Below are positions 40,436 through 48,989 of a stretch of 64,000 nt of DNA, one piece after another (the stretch's first letter is position 1; each line of letters opens with the position of its first letter). The position numbers were made by a program, and so were the translations under genes. Where the stretch lies: positions 11,373,501 to 11,437,500 of the forward strand of contig NZ_SAUN01000001.1 in NCBI RefSeq assembly GCF_004011505.1, written 5' to 3'. A model generated the notes under the pieces. That model worked only from the letters and a program-made list of their open reading frames with translations. It did not search any database and was not told where the DNA came from. This DNA is from Nonomuraea polychroma. GTDB lineage: Bacteria; Actinomycetota; Actinomycetes; Streptosporangiales; Streptosporangiaceae.

Positions 40436-41383
40436 ATGCGTTTCGAATCGCTGATCGACTCGGTGGGCCGCACGCCGCTCGTCGGCCTGCCGAGGTTGTC
40501 GCCGTCCGCCGACGTACGCATCTGGGCCAAGCTCGAGGACCGCAACCCGACCGGCTCGATCAAGGACCGGCCCGCGCTGTGGATGGTGGAGCAGGCCGAG
40601 AAGGACGGCCGGCTCACGCCCGGCTGCACGATCCTGGAGCCCACCAGCGGCAACACCGGCATCTCGCTCGCGATGTCGGCCAAGCTCAAGGGCTACAAGC
40701 TGATCTGCGTCATGCCGGAGAACACCTCAGAGGAGCGGCGCCAGCTGCTGCGCATGTGGGGCGCCGAGATCATCTCCTCCCCGGCGGCGGGCGGCTCGAA
40801 CGAGGCCGTGCGCGTGGCCAAGGAACTGGCGGCGAAGAACCCCTCCTGGGTGATGCTCTACCAGTACGGAAACCCGGCCAACTGGCGCTCGCACTACGAG
40901 ACCACGGGCCCGGAGATCCTCGAGGACCTGCCGACCGTCACCCACTTCGTAGCGGGGCTGGGCACGACCGGGACGCTGATGGGCGTGGGGCGGTTCCTGC
41001 GCGAGCGGGTGCCCGGCGTGCAGATCGTCGCCGCCGAGCCGCGTTACGGCGAGCTGGTCTACGGGCTGCGTAACGTGGACGAGGGGTTCATCCCCGAGCT
41101 CTACGACGAGTCGGTGCTGACCACCCGGTTCTCGGTCGGCTCCGCGGACGCGCTGCGGCGTACCCGCGAGCTGCTGGCCTCGGAGGGCATCTTCGCCGGC
41201 GTCTCGACCGGAGCCGCGCTGCACGCGGCGCTCGGGGTGGCCGCGAAGGCGGTCAAGGCGGGAGAGCGCGCCGACGTCGTGTTCGTGGTGGCCGACGGCG
41301 GCTGGAAATACCTGTCCACGGGAGCTTACGAGGGCACCTTGGAGGAGGCGGAAGACCGCCTCGAAGGCCAGCTCTGGGCCTGA
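40436..41383 (+). CDS. cysM: Cysteine synthase CysM
   Basis: A 315-residue PLP enzyme that uses CysO-thiocarboxylate and O-phosphoserine to make CysO-cysteine, from which Mec frees cysteine. The PLP Lys43 is in PTGSIKDRPA, TSGNTGISLAM binds the substrate carboxylate, GLGTTGTLMG binds the PLP phosphate, and a Ser near the ring nitrogen is in VSTGAALHAA. Placement with cysO and mec identifies it as the CysM type rather than CysK. The pathway is oxidant-resistant and is important under oxidative stress in mycobacteria. It ends at a strong terminator. Confidence 0.95.
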   Translation: MRFESLIDSVGRTPLVGLPRLSPSADVRIWAKLEDRNPTGSIKDRPALWMVEQAEKDGRLTPGCTILEPTSGNTGISLAMSAKLKGYKLICVMPENTSEERRQLLRMWGAEIISSPAAGGSNEAVRVAKELAAKNPSWVMLYQYGNPANWRSHYETTGPEILEDLPTVTHFVAGLGTTGTLMGVGRFLRERVPGVQIVAAEPRYGELVYGLRNVDEGFIPELYDESVLTTRFSVGSADALRRTRELLASEGIFAGVSTGAALHAALGVAAKAVKAGERADVVFVVADGGWKYLSTGAYEGTLEEAEDRLEGQLWA

Positions 41384-41392
41384 ACGTGAAGG

Positions 41393-41421
41393 AGGGCGGC
41401 CGGTCGGGGACCGGCCGCCCT
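41393..41421. terminator. Terminator between cysM and DUF3352 genes
   Basis: AGGGCGGCCGGTC (41393-41405) and GACCGGCCGCCCT (41409-41421) form a perfect 13-bp stem with a 3-nt loop, followed by CTTCGTT. It lies between convergent genes and can stop both. Confidence 0.85.
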
Positions 41422-41432
41422 CTTCGTTCGGC

Positions 41433-43298
41433 TCAGTTGAACAGGACCCGCATCGAGAACGTCGCCTCCGTGTCGGTCTGGGTGGCGCTGACGCCGATGG
41501 CCCGCAGCACCCGCAGGTTCGCCTTCTCGTCGCCCTGCATGTTCTTCAGGTAGAGGTTCTCGATCTTGTCGAGGTCGACGAAGAGGGCCGACGTCGCCCC
41601 GTCCGGGTCCGCGATCGCGGTCTGGAACGTCTCCGAGTCGCCCAGCGTGCCCTCCTCGGCCAGCTTCTTGGCGTACTCGTCCGTCGTCGCCACCGTGAAG
41701 ACGCCGTCGCCGGCCATCTTGGCGATCTGGGGAGCGGGCTGCCCGCTGGCGGTCATCGCCTGCTGGATCTTGTCGAGGATGGCCTGCGCCTTGGCCGGGT
41801 CGGTGGCGATGCGTACGCCGCCCTTGATCTGGTTGCTGTTCAGGCCCTGGCTGTCCACCGCGACCGTGAAGTTCTTGCCGAAGACCGTGGCGAGGTCACC
41901 CGGCAGTTGCAGACCGAACTGGGTCTTGGCCTGCTCGATGAGCTGCTTGATCTCCGCCGCCCCGGACGCCGCGGCCTGCTTCTCGATCTCGGCCCACTGC
42001 TTGGTGACGACCTGGTCCAGGCCGGAGATCGACAGCGCGCCTGCCGTGGTGGCGGGCAGGATGCCCAGGTTGGCCTTGGGCAGGTCGCCCTGGGGCAGCA
42101 TGCCCGTGGCGCCGCGGACCGTGCCGGCGAGCTCGACGTAGGCGCTGTCGAAGCGCAGGGCGCCGGCGAACCTGGCGTCCTTGACCTTGTCGACGGCCGC
42201 CTGCTGCTCGGCGGTCAAGTCCGCCTTGGCCAGGCCTATCAGACCGTTCATGTCGGCCCAGAAGGACAGCACACCCTGCTCGCCGACCGCGCCCATGTCC
42301 TCGCTGAACTCGGCGTTGTCGGCCAGGCTGCCTTCGGCCTGCGCATACTTGTCGGCCAGCGCCTGGTTGGCGGTGAGGAGCGCGTAGTCGTCACGGAAGG
42401 CGATGCCGTACTTGTCGCCGTCCATCAGCTTGGCGATGCCGGCCTTGGCCTGCTCCTGGTCCTTGACCTGGACGGCCACCGCGAAGTCGGGCTCCTCCTT
42501 GCCGGAGGGGACGGCGGCGAAGCCGATCCTGCTGCCCAGCCACGGGTCGACGTCCTTGGCAAAGTCGATCTTGTTGTCGGAGTCCTTGTTGATGGTGTCG
42601 AACAGCGCCTTGCGCGGGTCGTCGCCGGTGAAGGACTCCTTGGTGACCGTGAACTTCCTGGCGAGCGCGAACAGCGCGAGCTTCTGGTTCGCGGCCGGGT
42701 CCAGGTCGAGGCGGGCGTAGGCGATGGAGTTGGCGGGCAGGACGTCGTTCGGCTGCGTGCCGCCGCCGCCGATGGCGCCCACGGCCCACACGGCGCCGCC
42801 GCCGAGCAGCACCACCGCGAGCGTCGCGGCGGCCGCGATCACCCAGCCCTTGCGGCTCTTCTTGGCCGGCTGGGGCGGGCCGAAGCCGTCGGGGCCCTGC
42901 TGCTGCCATCCTGACTGCGCGTACTGGCCCTGCTGCCAGCTCTGCTCCTGCTGCCAGCCGCCCTGCTGCAACTGCTCCTGCTGCCAGCCACCCTGAGCCT
43001 GCTGCCCGTACGCCGGCTGCTGCTGCCCATATGCCTGTTGCCCGTATTGCGGCTGCTGCTGGTCGTATGCCGGCTGCCCGTACTGCGGCTGCTGCTGCCC
43101 GTAGGCCTGCTGTTCGTAGCCCTGGCCATGAGGCTGCTGCTGCCCGTATTGCGGCTGCTGCTGCTGGCCGTAAGCCCCCTCCTGGCCGTGGGACTGCTGG
43201 GGGTATGGCTGCTGCGGAGGGTACGGCTGCCCCTGGTTCCAGTTGTACGCCGTGGTCCGGTCAGGATCCTGGCCGTAAGGGGGATTATTCGCAGACAT
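41433..43298 (-). CDS. DUF3352 domain-containing protein with YGQQQ repeat arm
   Basis: A 621-residue membrane-anchored protein. Residues 1-150 are a low-complexity arm of YGQQQP, QQAYG and GGWQQEQ units. One membrane helix follows (KGWVIAAAATLAVVLLGGGAVWAVG), then a large outside DUF3352 domain beginning VLPANSIAYARLDLDPAA and ending in a beta strand ATFSMRVLFN. DUF3352 proteins resemble secreted or surface proteins of unknown function in bacteria; actinomycete ones often have such Gln/Tyr/Gly-rich cytoplasmic arms, which could form condensates. ATG at 43298 adjoins a GTG (43301). The repeats look like tandem DNA repeats at 42880-43240. Confidence 0.85.
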   Translation of the reverse strand: MSANNPPYGQDPDRTTAYNWNQGQPYPPQQPYPQQSHGQEGAYGQQQQPQYGQQQPHGQGYEQQAYGQQQPQYGQPAYDQQQPQYGQQAYGQQQPAYGQQAQGGWQQEQLQQGGWQQEQSWQQGQYAQSGWQQQGPDGFGPPQPAKKSRKGWVIAAAATLAVVLLGGGAVWAVGAIGGGGTQPNDVLPANSIAYARLDLDPAANQKLALFALARKFTVTKESFTGDDPRKALFDTINKDSDNKIDFAKDVDPWLGSRIGFAAVPSGKEEPDFAVAVQVKDQEQAKAGIAKLMDGDKYGIAFRDDYALLTANQALADKYAQAEGSLADNAEFSEDMGAVGEQGVLSFWADMNGLIGLAKADLTAEQQAAVDKVKDARFAGALRFDSAYVELAGTVRGATGMLPQGDLPKANLGILPATTAGALSISGLDQVVTKQWAEIEKQAAASGAAEIKQLIEQAKTQFGLQLPGDLATVFGKNFTVAVDSQGLNSNQIKGGVRIATDPAKAQAILDKIQQAMTASGQPAPQIAKMAGDGVFTVATTDEYAKKLAEEGTLGDSETFQTAIADPDGATSALFVDLDKIENLYLKNMQGDEKANLRVLRAIGVSATQTDTEATFSMRVLFN

Positions 43299-43383
43299 CA
43301 CTCAACTCACAATGTGGACTTTTAACCACAGCGAAGTTAGCTGATGTTGCTTGTCGGCCGCTTGCAATGTGCTGAAGTCGGAA

Positions 43384-43710
43384 TCAGACCCTGTTGAGCT
43401 CCTTTCTGAGCACCTCGATATGCACCTCACCGTCCGCGTAGTCGGTGACGCTCGACCACGGCACGAACGTGCATCCGGCGTAGATCACCCGCGCCAGCGC
43501 CCGGGAGAGCCAGGGCACACGCCCGTGGAGGCTGCGGGTGAGCCCGAGCAGGAACGGGGCGCGTCGGCTCGACACGACGAGACCGCAGACGGTGTGGCTC
43601 TGCTGGAGCTCGCCTTTGTGCTTGACCATGCGGATGTCGACGACGTGACCGACCCACACCCCGTGGCAGTCCCAGACGGACTGGCCTATGAGTTCGGTAA
43701 CACTTGCCAT
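43384..43710 (-). CDS. PRC-barrel-like protein
   Basis: A 108-residue protein with PRC-barrel character: VTELIGQSVWDCHGVWVGHVVDIRMV (conserved type: strand, Gly, strand) and a mirrored second half VPWSSVTDYADGEVHIEV. PRC barrels are small adaptor domains found in RimM, photosynthetic reaction centres and stress proteins. The function is unknown. ATG at 43710 has no clear binding site; a TTG at 43716 is in frame. It is 85 bp upstream of the DUF3352 gene on the same strand. Confidence 0.6.
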   Translation of the reverse strand: MASVTELIGQSVWDCHGVWVGHVVDIRMVKHKGELQQSHTVCGLVVSSRRAPFLLGLTRSLHGRVPWLSRALARVIYAGCTFVPWSSVTDYADGEVHIEVLRKELNRV

Positions 43711-43820
43711 GATCAAACGTTCTCAGCCCGGCCACGTTTTCGCAGGTAGGCGCGCTGACAGGCGCATGTCGTAAAGTATGGGGCTACTAGAATATAGTTC
43801 CAGGCTTGAGGTGGGAGCGG

Positions 43821-44612
43821 ATGACCAAGTTCGACGAGGCCACGCAGGCGATCAGAGTCGACGACGGCACCTACGACGTGTGCATCGACCCCGGATACGC
43901 CATCGGCGGCCCGCTCAACGGCGGCTACCTCATGGCGGTGATCCTGCGCGCGGCGGTGGACGCCTCGCCGTTCGAGCATCCGGTGAGCACGACCGCGCAG
44001 TTCCTCAAGGCGCCGGTGCCCGGGCCCGCCCAGGTCAAGGTGGAGCCGTTGAAGGCGGGGAGGACGGCCGCCTTCGCCCGGGCGACGCTCGTCCAGGATG
44101 GCGTGGCGCAGATCGAGAGCTTGATCACGACGGCCACGTTGAACGACGTTGAGCCGATGTATGCAGAAAAATCAGCGTACGAGATGCCGGCCCTCGAGGA
44201 CTGCGCCCAACTCCCCGATCCCAAGCCCGAATCGGGCATGACCCTGAACGCCCAGATGGAGCTGCTCTTCGACCCGCCCACGATCGGCTGGCTGACCGGC
44301 AAGCCCACCGGCCGGCCCGAGTCGCGGGCGTACTTCAGGATGGCCGAGCCCCAGGACCCGGACCCGTACGTGCTGGCGCTGGCCGTGGACGCGCTGCCCC
44401 CCGTGGTGTTCTCGGCGGGGGCGCGCGGCTGGGCGCCGACCGTGGACCTCACCTGGCACCTGCGCGCGCTGCCCGCGCCCGGCTGGCTGACCCTGCTCGG
44501 CAGCGGCCGGCTGGTCTCCGACGGCTGGTTCGACGAGGAGGTCGAGGTACGCGACTCCACCGGCCGCCTGGTGGCCCAGTCGCGTCAGCTCGCACGGGTC
44601 GGCAGGGGCTGA
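43821..44612 (+). CDS. Acyl-CoA thioesterase, double hotdog (TesB-like)
   Basis: A 263-residue protein with two hotdog halves. The first has GGPLNGGYLMAVILRAAVDA and VSTTAQFLKAPVPGPAQVKVEPLKAGRTAAFARATL; the second ends with WAPTVDLTWHLRALP and LGSGRLVSDGWFDEEVEVRDSTGRLVAQSRQLARV (shown as shorter conserved parts: VDLTWHLRAL and LVAQSRQLARV). It should hydrolyse acyl-CoA thioesters; chain length is unknown. ATG at 43821 follows GGGAG. -10 candidates TAGAAT or TATAGT lie about 30 bp upstream. A strong hairpin follows the gene. Confidence 0.88.
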   Translation: MTKFDEATQAIRVDDGTYDVCIDPGYAIGGPLNGGYLMAVILRAAVDASPFEHPVSTTAQFLKAPVPGPAQVKVEPLKAGRTAAFARATLVQDGVAQIESLITTATLNDVEPMYAEKSAYEMPALEDCAQLPDPKPESGMTLNAQMELLFDPPTIGWLTGKPTGRPESRAYFRMAEPQDPDPYVLALAVDALPPVVFSAGARGWAPTVDLTWHLRALPAPGWLTLLGSGRLVSDGWFDEEVEVRDSTGRLVAQSRQLARVGRG

Positions 44613-44693
44613 TGTGAGCAAGACAACACCCCTTCAAGCTCATCTGGGGCCGTGAGCGAGCGCAGCGAGCGAGCCAATAGACACAGTGAGCTT

Positions 44694-44726
44694 CCTCACA
44701 GGTCCGACGAAAGAGGACCTGTGAGG
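44694..44726 (+). terminator. Terminator after the thioesterase gene
   Basis: CCTCACAGGTCC (44694-44705) and GGACCTGTGAGG (44715-44726) form a perfect 12-bp stem with a 9-nt loop followed by ATTCTT. A GAGCGAGCGCAGCGAGCGAG stretch precedes it at about 44655-44674. Confidence 0.75.
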
Positions 44727-44771
44727 ATTCTTACGCAGTGTTGATCGGGCGGGTCGCCTACTCTCTGAAGC

Positions 44772-45596
44772 GTGCCGGACACGAGTATTGGGATCTTCGA
44801 CAGCGGAGTCGGCGGCTTGACGGTCGCCCGGGCGATCATCGACCAGTTGCCCCAGGAATCGATCACTTACGTGGCCGACACGGCCCGTCAGCCGTACGGG
44901 CCGAAACGCATCGCGGAGGTCCGCGCCTACGCCCTGGAAGTGATGGACCACCTCGTCGAGCACGACGTCAAGATGCTCGTGATCGCGTGCAACAGCGCCA
45001 GCGCCGCCGTGCTGCGCGACGCCCGCGAGCGCTACGACGTGCCGGTCATCGAGGTGATCCAGCCCGCGACCAGGCGCGCGGTGCGTGCCACCCGCAACGG
45101 GAAAGTGGGCGTGATCGCCACCAGGGCCACCATCGAGTCCATGGCGTATCACGACGCCTTCACCGCGGCTCCCGACGTGCAGCTCACCGGCGTGGCCGCC
45201 CCACGCCTGGTGGAGTACGTCGAACGAGGCGAGACGATGAGCGACGAGCTCATCGAGGTCGTGCGCGACTACCTGGAACCCATCAGGGCCGCCGGGTGCG
45301 ACACCCTCATCCTCGGCTGCACCCATTACCCGTTGCTCGCCGGCGCGATCTCGTACGTCGTCGGTAACGAGGTCACGCTGGTCTCCAGCGCTGACGAGAC
45401 GGCGAAAGACGTCTACCGGATCCTGCACGACCGCGAACTGGCGGCCGGAAGCGAGGCCACCCCCCGGCACCGTTTCCGCGCCACCGGCGACTCCCTGCTC
45501 TTCGCCCGGCTCGGACGGCGCTTCCTGGGCCCGGAGATCGATGTGGTCGAAGTCGCACCAGTGGGGGGTACTACCTTTAACGGGAGGCCCACATGA
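44772..45596 (+). CDS. murI: Glutamate racemase
   Basis: A 274-residue racemase that supplies D-glutamate for peptidoglycan. The two catalytic Cys are Cys73 in VIACNSASAAV and the one in LILGCTHYPLL near residue 184; IGIFDSGVGGLTVA is the N-terminal substrate motif. TACTCT (44759-44764) stands 7 nt before the GTG, giving a leaderless transcript. It begins the run murI-MBL-rph-rdgB, in the same order as in mycobacteria, and overlaps the MBL gene by 4 bp. Confidence 0.96.
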   Translation: MPDTSIGIFDSGVGGLTVARAIIDQLPQESITYVADTARQPYGPKRIAEVRAYALEVMDHLVEHDVKMLVIACNSASAAVLRDARERYDVPVIEVIQPATRRAVRATRNGKVGVIATRATIESMAYHDAFTAAPDVQLTGVAAPRLVEYVERGETMSDELIEVVRDYLEPIRAAGCDTLILGCTHYPLLAGAISYVVGNEVTLVSSADETAKDVYRILHDRELAAGSEATPRHRFRATGDSLLFARLGRRFLGPEIDVVEVAPVGGTTFNGRPT

Positions 45597-46345
45597 AGGT
45601 GACCATCGTCGGATGTTCGGGCAGCTATCCCGGCCCCGACAGCCCAGCGTCCTGCTACCTCCTCGAAACGGAGGGGTTCAGGCTGCTGCTCGACCTCGGC
45701 AGCGGGTCGCTGGGCGCGCTCCAACGCCACATCGGCCTGTACGACGTGGACGCGATCTGCCTGTCCCATTTGCATGCCGACCATTGCCTGGACATCTGCG
45801 GCTATCACGTGGCGCGGACGTACGGGCCGGAGGCGCCGTACCCTGCCGTGCCCGTTTACGCGCCCGCCGACGCTCCCACCCGGCTGTCGGCCGCGTACGG
45901 CATGCCGGACGAGCCCGGCCTGGAGACCGCCTTCGACTTCGTGCCGCTCGAACCCGGCTCGTTCGAGATCGGGCCGTTCACCCTCACCGCGGGGCTGGTC
46001 AACCACCCGGTCGAGGCGTACGGCTTCCGCGTCGCGGCCGGCGGCAAGGCCGTGGCCTACTCCGGCGACACCGGCGAGTGCGACGAACTGGTCAAGCTGG
46101 CCGCGGGCGCCGACCTCCTGCTGTGCGAGGCGTCGTTCATCGAGCAGCCAGGCCTGCCCACCGACCTGCACCTGACCGGCCGCCAAGCCGCCGAGCACGC
46201 CGCCAAGGCCGGTGTCGGCCGGCTCGTGCTCACCCACCTCGTCCCCTGGAACAACCAGGCCACCGTCCTCGACGACGCCTCCAGAGGCGGCTACGACGGC
46301 CCGTTCGAGCTGGCCCGCAGCGGCGCGGTCTACGACCTGGCGTGA
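45593..46345 (+). CDS. MBL-fold metallo-hydrolase (Rv1339-like)
   Basis: A 250-residue metallo-beta-lactamase-fold hydrolase. The metal site is HLHADH (LSHLHADHCLD), a later His is in GLVNHPVEAYGF, Asp in YSGDTGECDEL, and the last His in LVLTHLVPW. SYPGPDSPASCYLLE near the start is typical of the group that includes Rv1339, reported as a cyclic-nucleotide phosphodiesterase in mycobacteria; ribonuclease Z-like enzymes are the alternative. It overlaps murI by 4 bp and converges with an MFS gene, overlapping by 16 bp. Confidence 0.9.
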   Translation: MKVTIVGCSGSYPGPDSPASCYLLETEGFRLLLDLGSGSLGALQRHIGLYDVDAICLSHLHADHCLDICGYHVARTYGPEAPYPAVPVYAPADAPTRLSAAYGMPDEPGLETAFDFVPLEPGSFEIGPFTLTAGLVNHPVEAYGFRVAAGGKAVAYSGDTGECDELVKLAAGADLLLCEASFIEQPGLPTDLHLTGRQAAEHAAKAGVGRLVLTHLVPWNNQATVLDDASRGGYDGPFELARSGAVYDLA

Positions 46346-47568
46346 ACCTCGTCGAAGTCACGCAGACGGGGCAGCGGGGAGAACAACAGCGGCACGAACG
46401 ACAGCACTCTGCCCGCCAGGAACAGCCACAACGTTTGGCGTACGCCGATCTGCTGGGCGATGAGCCCGCCGAGTAATGCGCCCAGCGGCAGGGCGCCCCA
46501 GGTCATGAACCGCACGGAGGCGTTGACCCGGCCGAGCAAGTGCTCGGGGGTCACCGTCTGCCGGTAGGTGCTCTGCCCCACGTTCGACAATGCAGCGCTC
46601 CACGACAACATGATCGAGGTGATCGCGAAGCACGCCACCCGCCAGTCGGCCTGTGTCATCGGAAGCAGCAGGCTGAAGGGCGCGCCCACCGTGACGGCCA
46701 GCCACGTCATCCTGGCCGTGCCGAACTTCCTGGACAGCCAGCCCCCGGACAAACCGCCGATCAGGCCGCCGAGCCCGCCGGACATGAGCAGCACGCCGAT
46801 CACGCCGGGCGTCAGACCGACCTCCTCGGCCAGGAACAACACCGACAGGCCGAGCACCGCGCTGACACAGAGGTTGCCGATGGTCGAGGACGCCACGAAC
46901 ATGCGCAACAGCCGGTCGTTCCACAGGTATGAGAGCCCCTCGCCGATCCCGCGCAGGAGCGGCGGGTGCTCGGCGGCAGAAGGGGCGTTGTCCGGCGCCT
47001 TGATCGAGGACAGGAAGAAGACCGACGCGAGCGAGGCCAGCGCGGTGGCGGCCATCGTGCGCGAAGCGCCGACCAACTGCACCAGCGCGCCCCCCAAGCC
47101 GGGTCCGGCGAGGATCCCGCCTGCCCGCACGGCCTCCAGCTTCCCGTTGCCGTCGCTGAGCTGCTGATTGTTGACCAGTTTGGGGAGGTATGTCTGGTCC
47201 GCCACGTCGTTGAAGACCTGCGCCGTGCCGGCGAGCAGCGCCACCACGAACATCATCTCGATCGACAGCACGCCCAGCTCGGCCGCCACCGGAATGCTCC
47301 CGAGCAGCACGAATCTGGCCACGTCGGACACCATCATCACGCGCCGCCGGCGCATTCTGTCGACCCACACCCCCGCGGGCAGGCCGATCAGCAAATAGGC
47401 GGCCGTCTGCAGCGAGGCGAGCACGCCGACTTCCGCAGGACCCGCATGCAGCACGAGCACGGCCACCAGCGGGAGGGCCACGCGGGAGAAATTCGCGCCG
47501 AGTTCGTTGGCGACATGCGAGCTGAGGAAGCGAAGGAAGTCAGGGTTCCGCAACACCCCCGTTGTCAT
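46330..47568 (-). CDS. MFS transporter, enterobactin-exporter-like (MFS_3)
   Basis: A 412-residue, 12-helix carrier of the EntS/tetracycline-like MFS_3 group. It starts VLRNPDFLRFLSSHVANELGANFSRVALPLVAVLV (core RVALPLVAVLVL), motif A is GVWVDRMRRRRVM, and helix 5 has GGILAGPGLGGALVQLVG. It probably exports a small hydrophobic molecule. I place the start at ATG 47568 because GATCCT stands exactly 6 nt before it and TTGACC 18 bp further up; ATG 47583 would lie inside this promoter and its palindrome. Confidence 0.88.
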   Translation of the reverse strand: MTTGVLRNPDFLRFLSSHVANELGANFSRVALPLVAVLVLHAGPAEVGVLASLQTAAYLLIGLPAGVWVDRMRRRRVMMVSDVARFVLLGSIPVAAELGVLSIEMMFVVALLAGTAQVFNDVADQTYLPKLVNNQQLSDGNGKLEAVRAGGILAGPGLGGALVQLVGASRTMAATALASLASVFFLSSIKAPDNAPSAAEHPPLLRGIGEGLSYLWNDRLLRMFVASSTIGNLCVSAVLGLSVLFLAEEVGLTPGVIGVLLMSGGLGGLIGGLSGGWLSRKFGTARMTWLAVTVGAPFSLLLPMTQADWRVACFAITSIMLSWSAALSNVGQSTYRQTVTPEHLLGRVNASVRFMTWGALPLGALLGGLIAQQIGVRQTLWLFLAGRVLSFVPLLFSPLPRLRDFDEVHARS

Positions 47569-47573
47569 TGCGT

Positions 47574-47603
47574 AAGGATCCATGTGTCGGACACATTTGG
47601 TCA
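47574..47603 (-). promoter_or_regulatory. MFS promoter with a palindrome in the spacer
   Basis: On the minus strand TTGACC, an 18-bp spacer and GATCCT form a promoter for a leaderless MFS transcript. A perfect palindrome, ATGTGTC-C-GACACAT (plus 47582-47596), fills the spacer between -35 and -10, a classic repressor position. The divergent rph promoter is 30 bp away. Confidence 0.6.
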
Positions 47604-47636
47604 AGAGCGTTGTGGCTCGGAGATAGGGTGATCTGC

Positions 47637-48356
47637 ATGTCCCGACAGGATGGCCGCAACCCTGACCAGCTTCGCCCGATCACCATCACCAGGCATTGGC
47701 TGGCCCATGCCGAAGGCTCCGTGCTGGTCGAATTCGGCGGCACTAAGGTGTTGTGCGCGGCTTCGGTCCAGGACAGCGTGCCCCGCTGGCGCAGAGGCAG
47801 CGGCCAGGGCTGGGTTACGGCCGAATATGCCATGCTTCCGCGAGCGACCAATACACGTAACGATCGAGAATCGGTCCGCGGCAAAATCGGCGGCCGGACT
47901 CACGAGATTTCCCGGTTGATCGGACGTTCGCTCCGCGCATGCGTCGATTACAAAGCGTTGGGGGAAAACTCCATTCTGCTCGACTGCGACGTGTTGCAGG
48001 CCGACGGCGGCACCAGGACCGCCGCGATCACCGGCGCATACGTGGCGCTGGCCGACGCGGTCGCCTGGATGCGTGAGCGGCGCATGTGCCCGGGCGACCC
48101 GCTGATCGGCTCCGTGTCGGCCGTCTCCGTCGGGGTGGTCGGCGCGGTGCCGATGCTCGACCTCTGCTACGCCGAAGACGTCGCCGCCGAGACGGACATG
48201 AACGTCGTCATGACGGGGGAGGGCAGCTTCGTGGAGGTGCAGGGCACCGCCGAAGGCGCTCCGTTCGACCGGGGCGTGCTCAACCAGCTCCTCGACCTGG
48301 CCGTGGTCGGCTGTGAGGAGCTCACGCTGATCCAGCAGGAGGCCCTGGAGTCATGA
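47637..48356 (+). CDS. rph: Ribonuclease PH
   Basis: A 239-residue phosphorolytic 3'-5' exoribonuclease that trims tRNA 3' ends. It begins SRQDGRNPDQLRPITITRHW, and has SVLVEFGGTKVLCAASVQ, AEYAMLPRAT, GRTHEISRLIGRSLRACVD and DCDVLQADGGTRTAAITGA, all standard. TAGGGT (47624-47629) lies 7 nt before ATG 47637, so the mRNA is probably leaderless. It overlaps rdgB by 4 bp, the usual pair. Confidence 0.97.
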   Translation: MSRQDGRNPDQLRPITITRHWLAHAEGSVLVEFGGTKVLCAASVQDSVPRWRRGSGQGWVTAEYAMLPRATNTRNDRESVRGKIGGRTHEISRLIGRSLRACVDYKALGENSILLDCDVLQADGGTRTAAITGAYVALADAVAWMRERRMCPGDPLIGSVSAVSVGVVGAVPMLDLCYAEDVAAETDMNVVMTGEGSFVEVQGTAEGAPFDRGVLNQLLDLAVVGCEELTLIQQEALES

Positions 48357-48943
48357 CGATCGTGCTGGCCACCCGCAACGCGGGCAAGATCGCCGAGCTG
48401 CGGCGCATCCTGTCCGGGTTCGACATCGTGGGGCTCGAGGAGTTCCCCTCGATCGGCGAGGTCGCCGAGACCGGCGTGACGTTCGAAGAGAATGCCCTGC
48501 TCAAGGCGCACGCGGTCGCCCAGGGCTCGGGCCTGCCCGCGGTCGCCGACGACTCCGGACTGTGCGTCGACGTGCTCAACGGCATGCCGGGCGTCTTCTC
48601 CGCCCGCTGGTCCGGGCGGCACGGCGATGACCAGGCGAACATGGATCTGCTGCTCGCCCAGCTCTCCGACGTCCCCGCCGACCGGATGACCGCCTTCTTC
48701 GCCTGCGCCGCCGTGCTGGCGCTGCCGTCCGGCGAGTCCCGCGTGGTCGAGGGCACGCTGCCGGGCCGCCTCGTCACCACACCGCGCGGGTCCAACGGGT
48801 TCGGCTACGACCCGATCTTCGTACCCGACGGGCACGAGCGCACTACCGCCGAGATGTCTCCCGAGGAGAAGGACGCCATCAGCCATCGGGGGCGGGCCTT
48901 CCGCGCGCTGGCGCCGATCGTGCGCGAGCTGCTGACCACGTAA
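48353..48943 (+). CDS. rdgB: dITP/XTP pyrophosphatase (RdgB/HAM1)
   Basis: A 196-residue enzyme that hydrolyses dITP, XTP and ITP to monophosphates and so keeps deaminated bases out of DNA and RNA. ATRNAGKIAELRRIL is the nucleotide-binding start, ETGVTFEENALLKA and VADDSGLCVDVLNGMPGVFSARW hold the metal-binding acids, and GFGYDPIFVPDG closes the site. ATGA overlap with rph. Confidence 0.97.
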   Translation: MTIVLATRNAGKIAELRRILSGFDIVGLEEFPSIGEVAETGVTFEENALLKAHAVAQGSGLPAVADDSGLCVDVLNGMPGVFSARWSGRHGDDQANMDLLLAQLSDVPADRMTAFFACAAVLALPSGESRVVEGTLPGRLVTTPRGSNGFGYDPIFVPDGHERTTAEMSPEEKDAISHRGRAFRALAPIVRELLTT

Positions 48944-48989
48944 CCATCGCGTAAGAACACTGTGGCGAAGGGCGACGTACCGTCGCATT

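Noticed and set aside
42880..43240. Regular DNA repeats that could suggest a CRISPR or minisatellite array
   Set aside because: They are in frame with the YGQQQ protein repeats of the DUF3352 gene and have no spacers.
44655..44674. GAGCGAGCGCAGCGAGCGAG as an origin or binding-site array
   Set aside because: A single short palindromic motif of the kind seen often between actinomycete genes; nothing else supports an origin.
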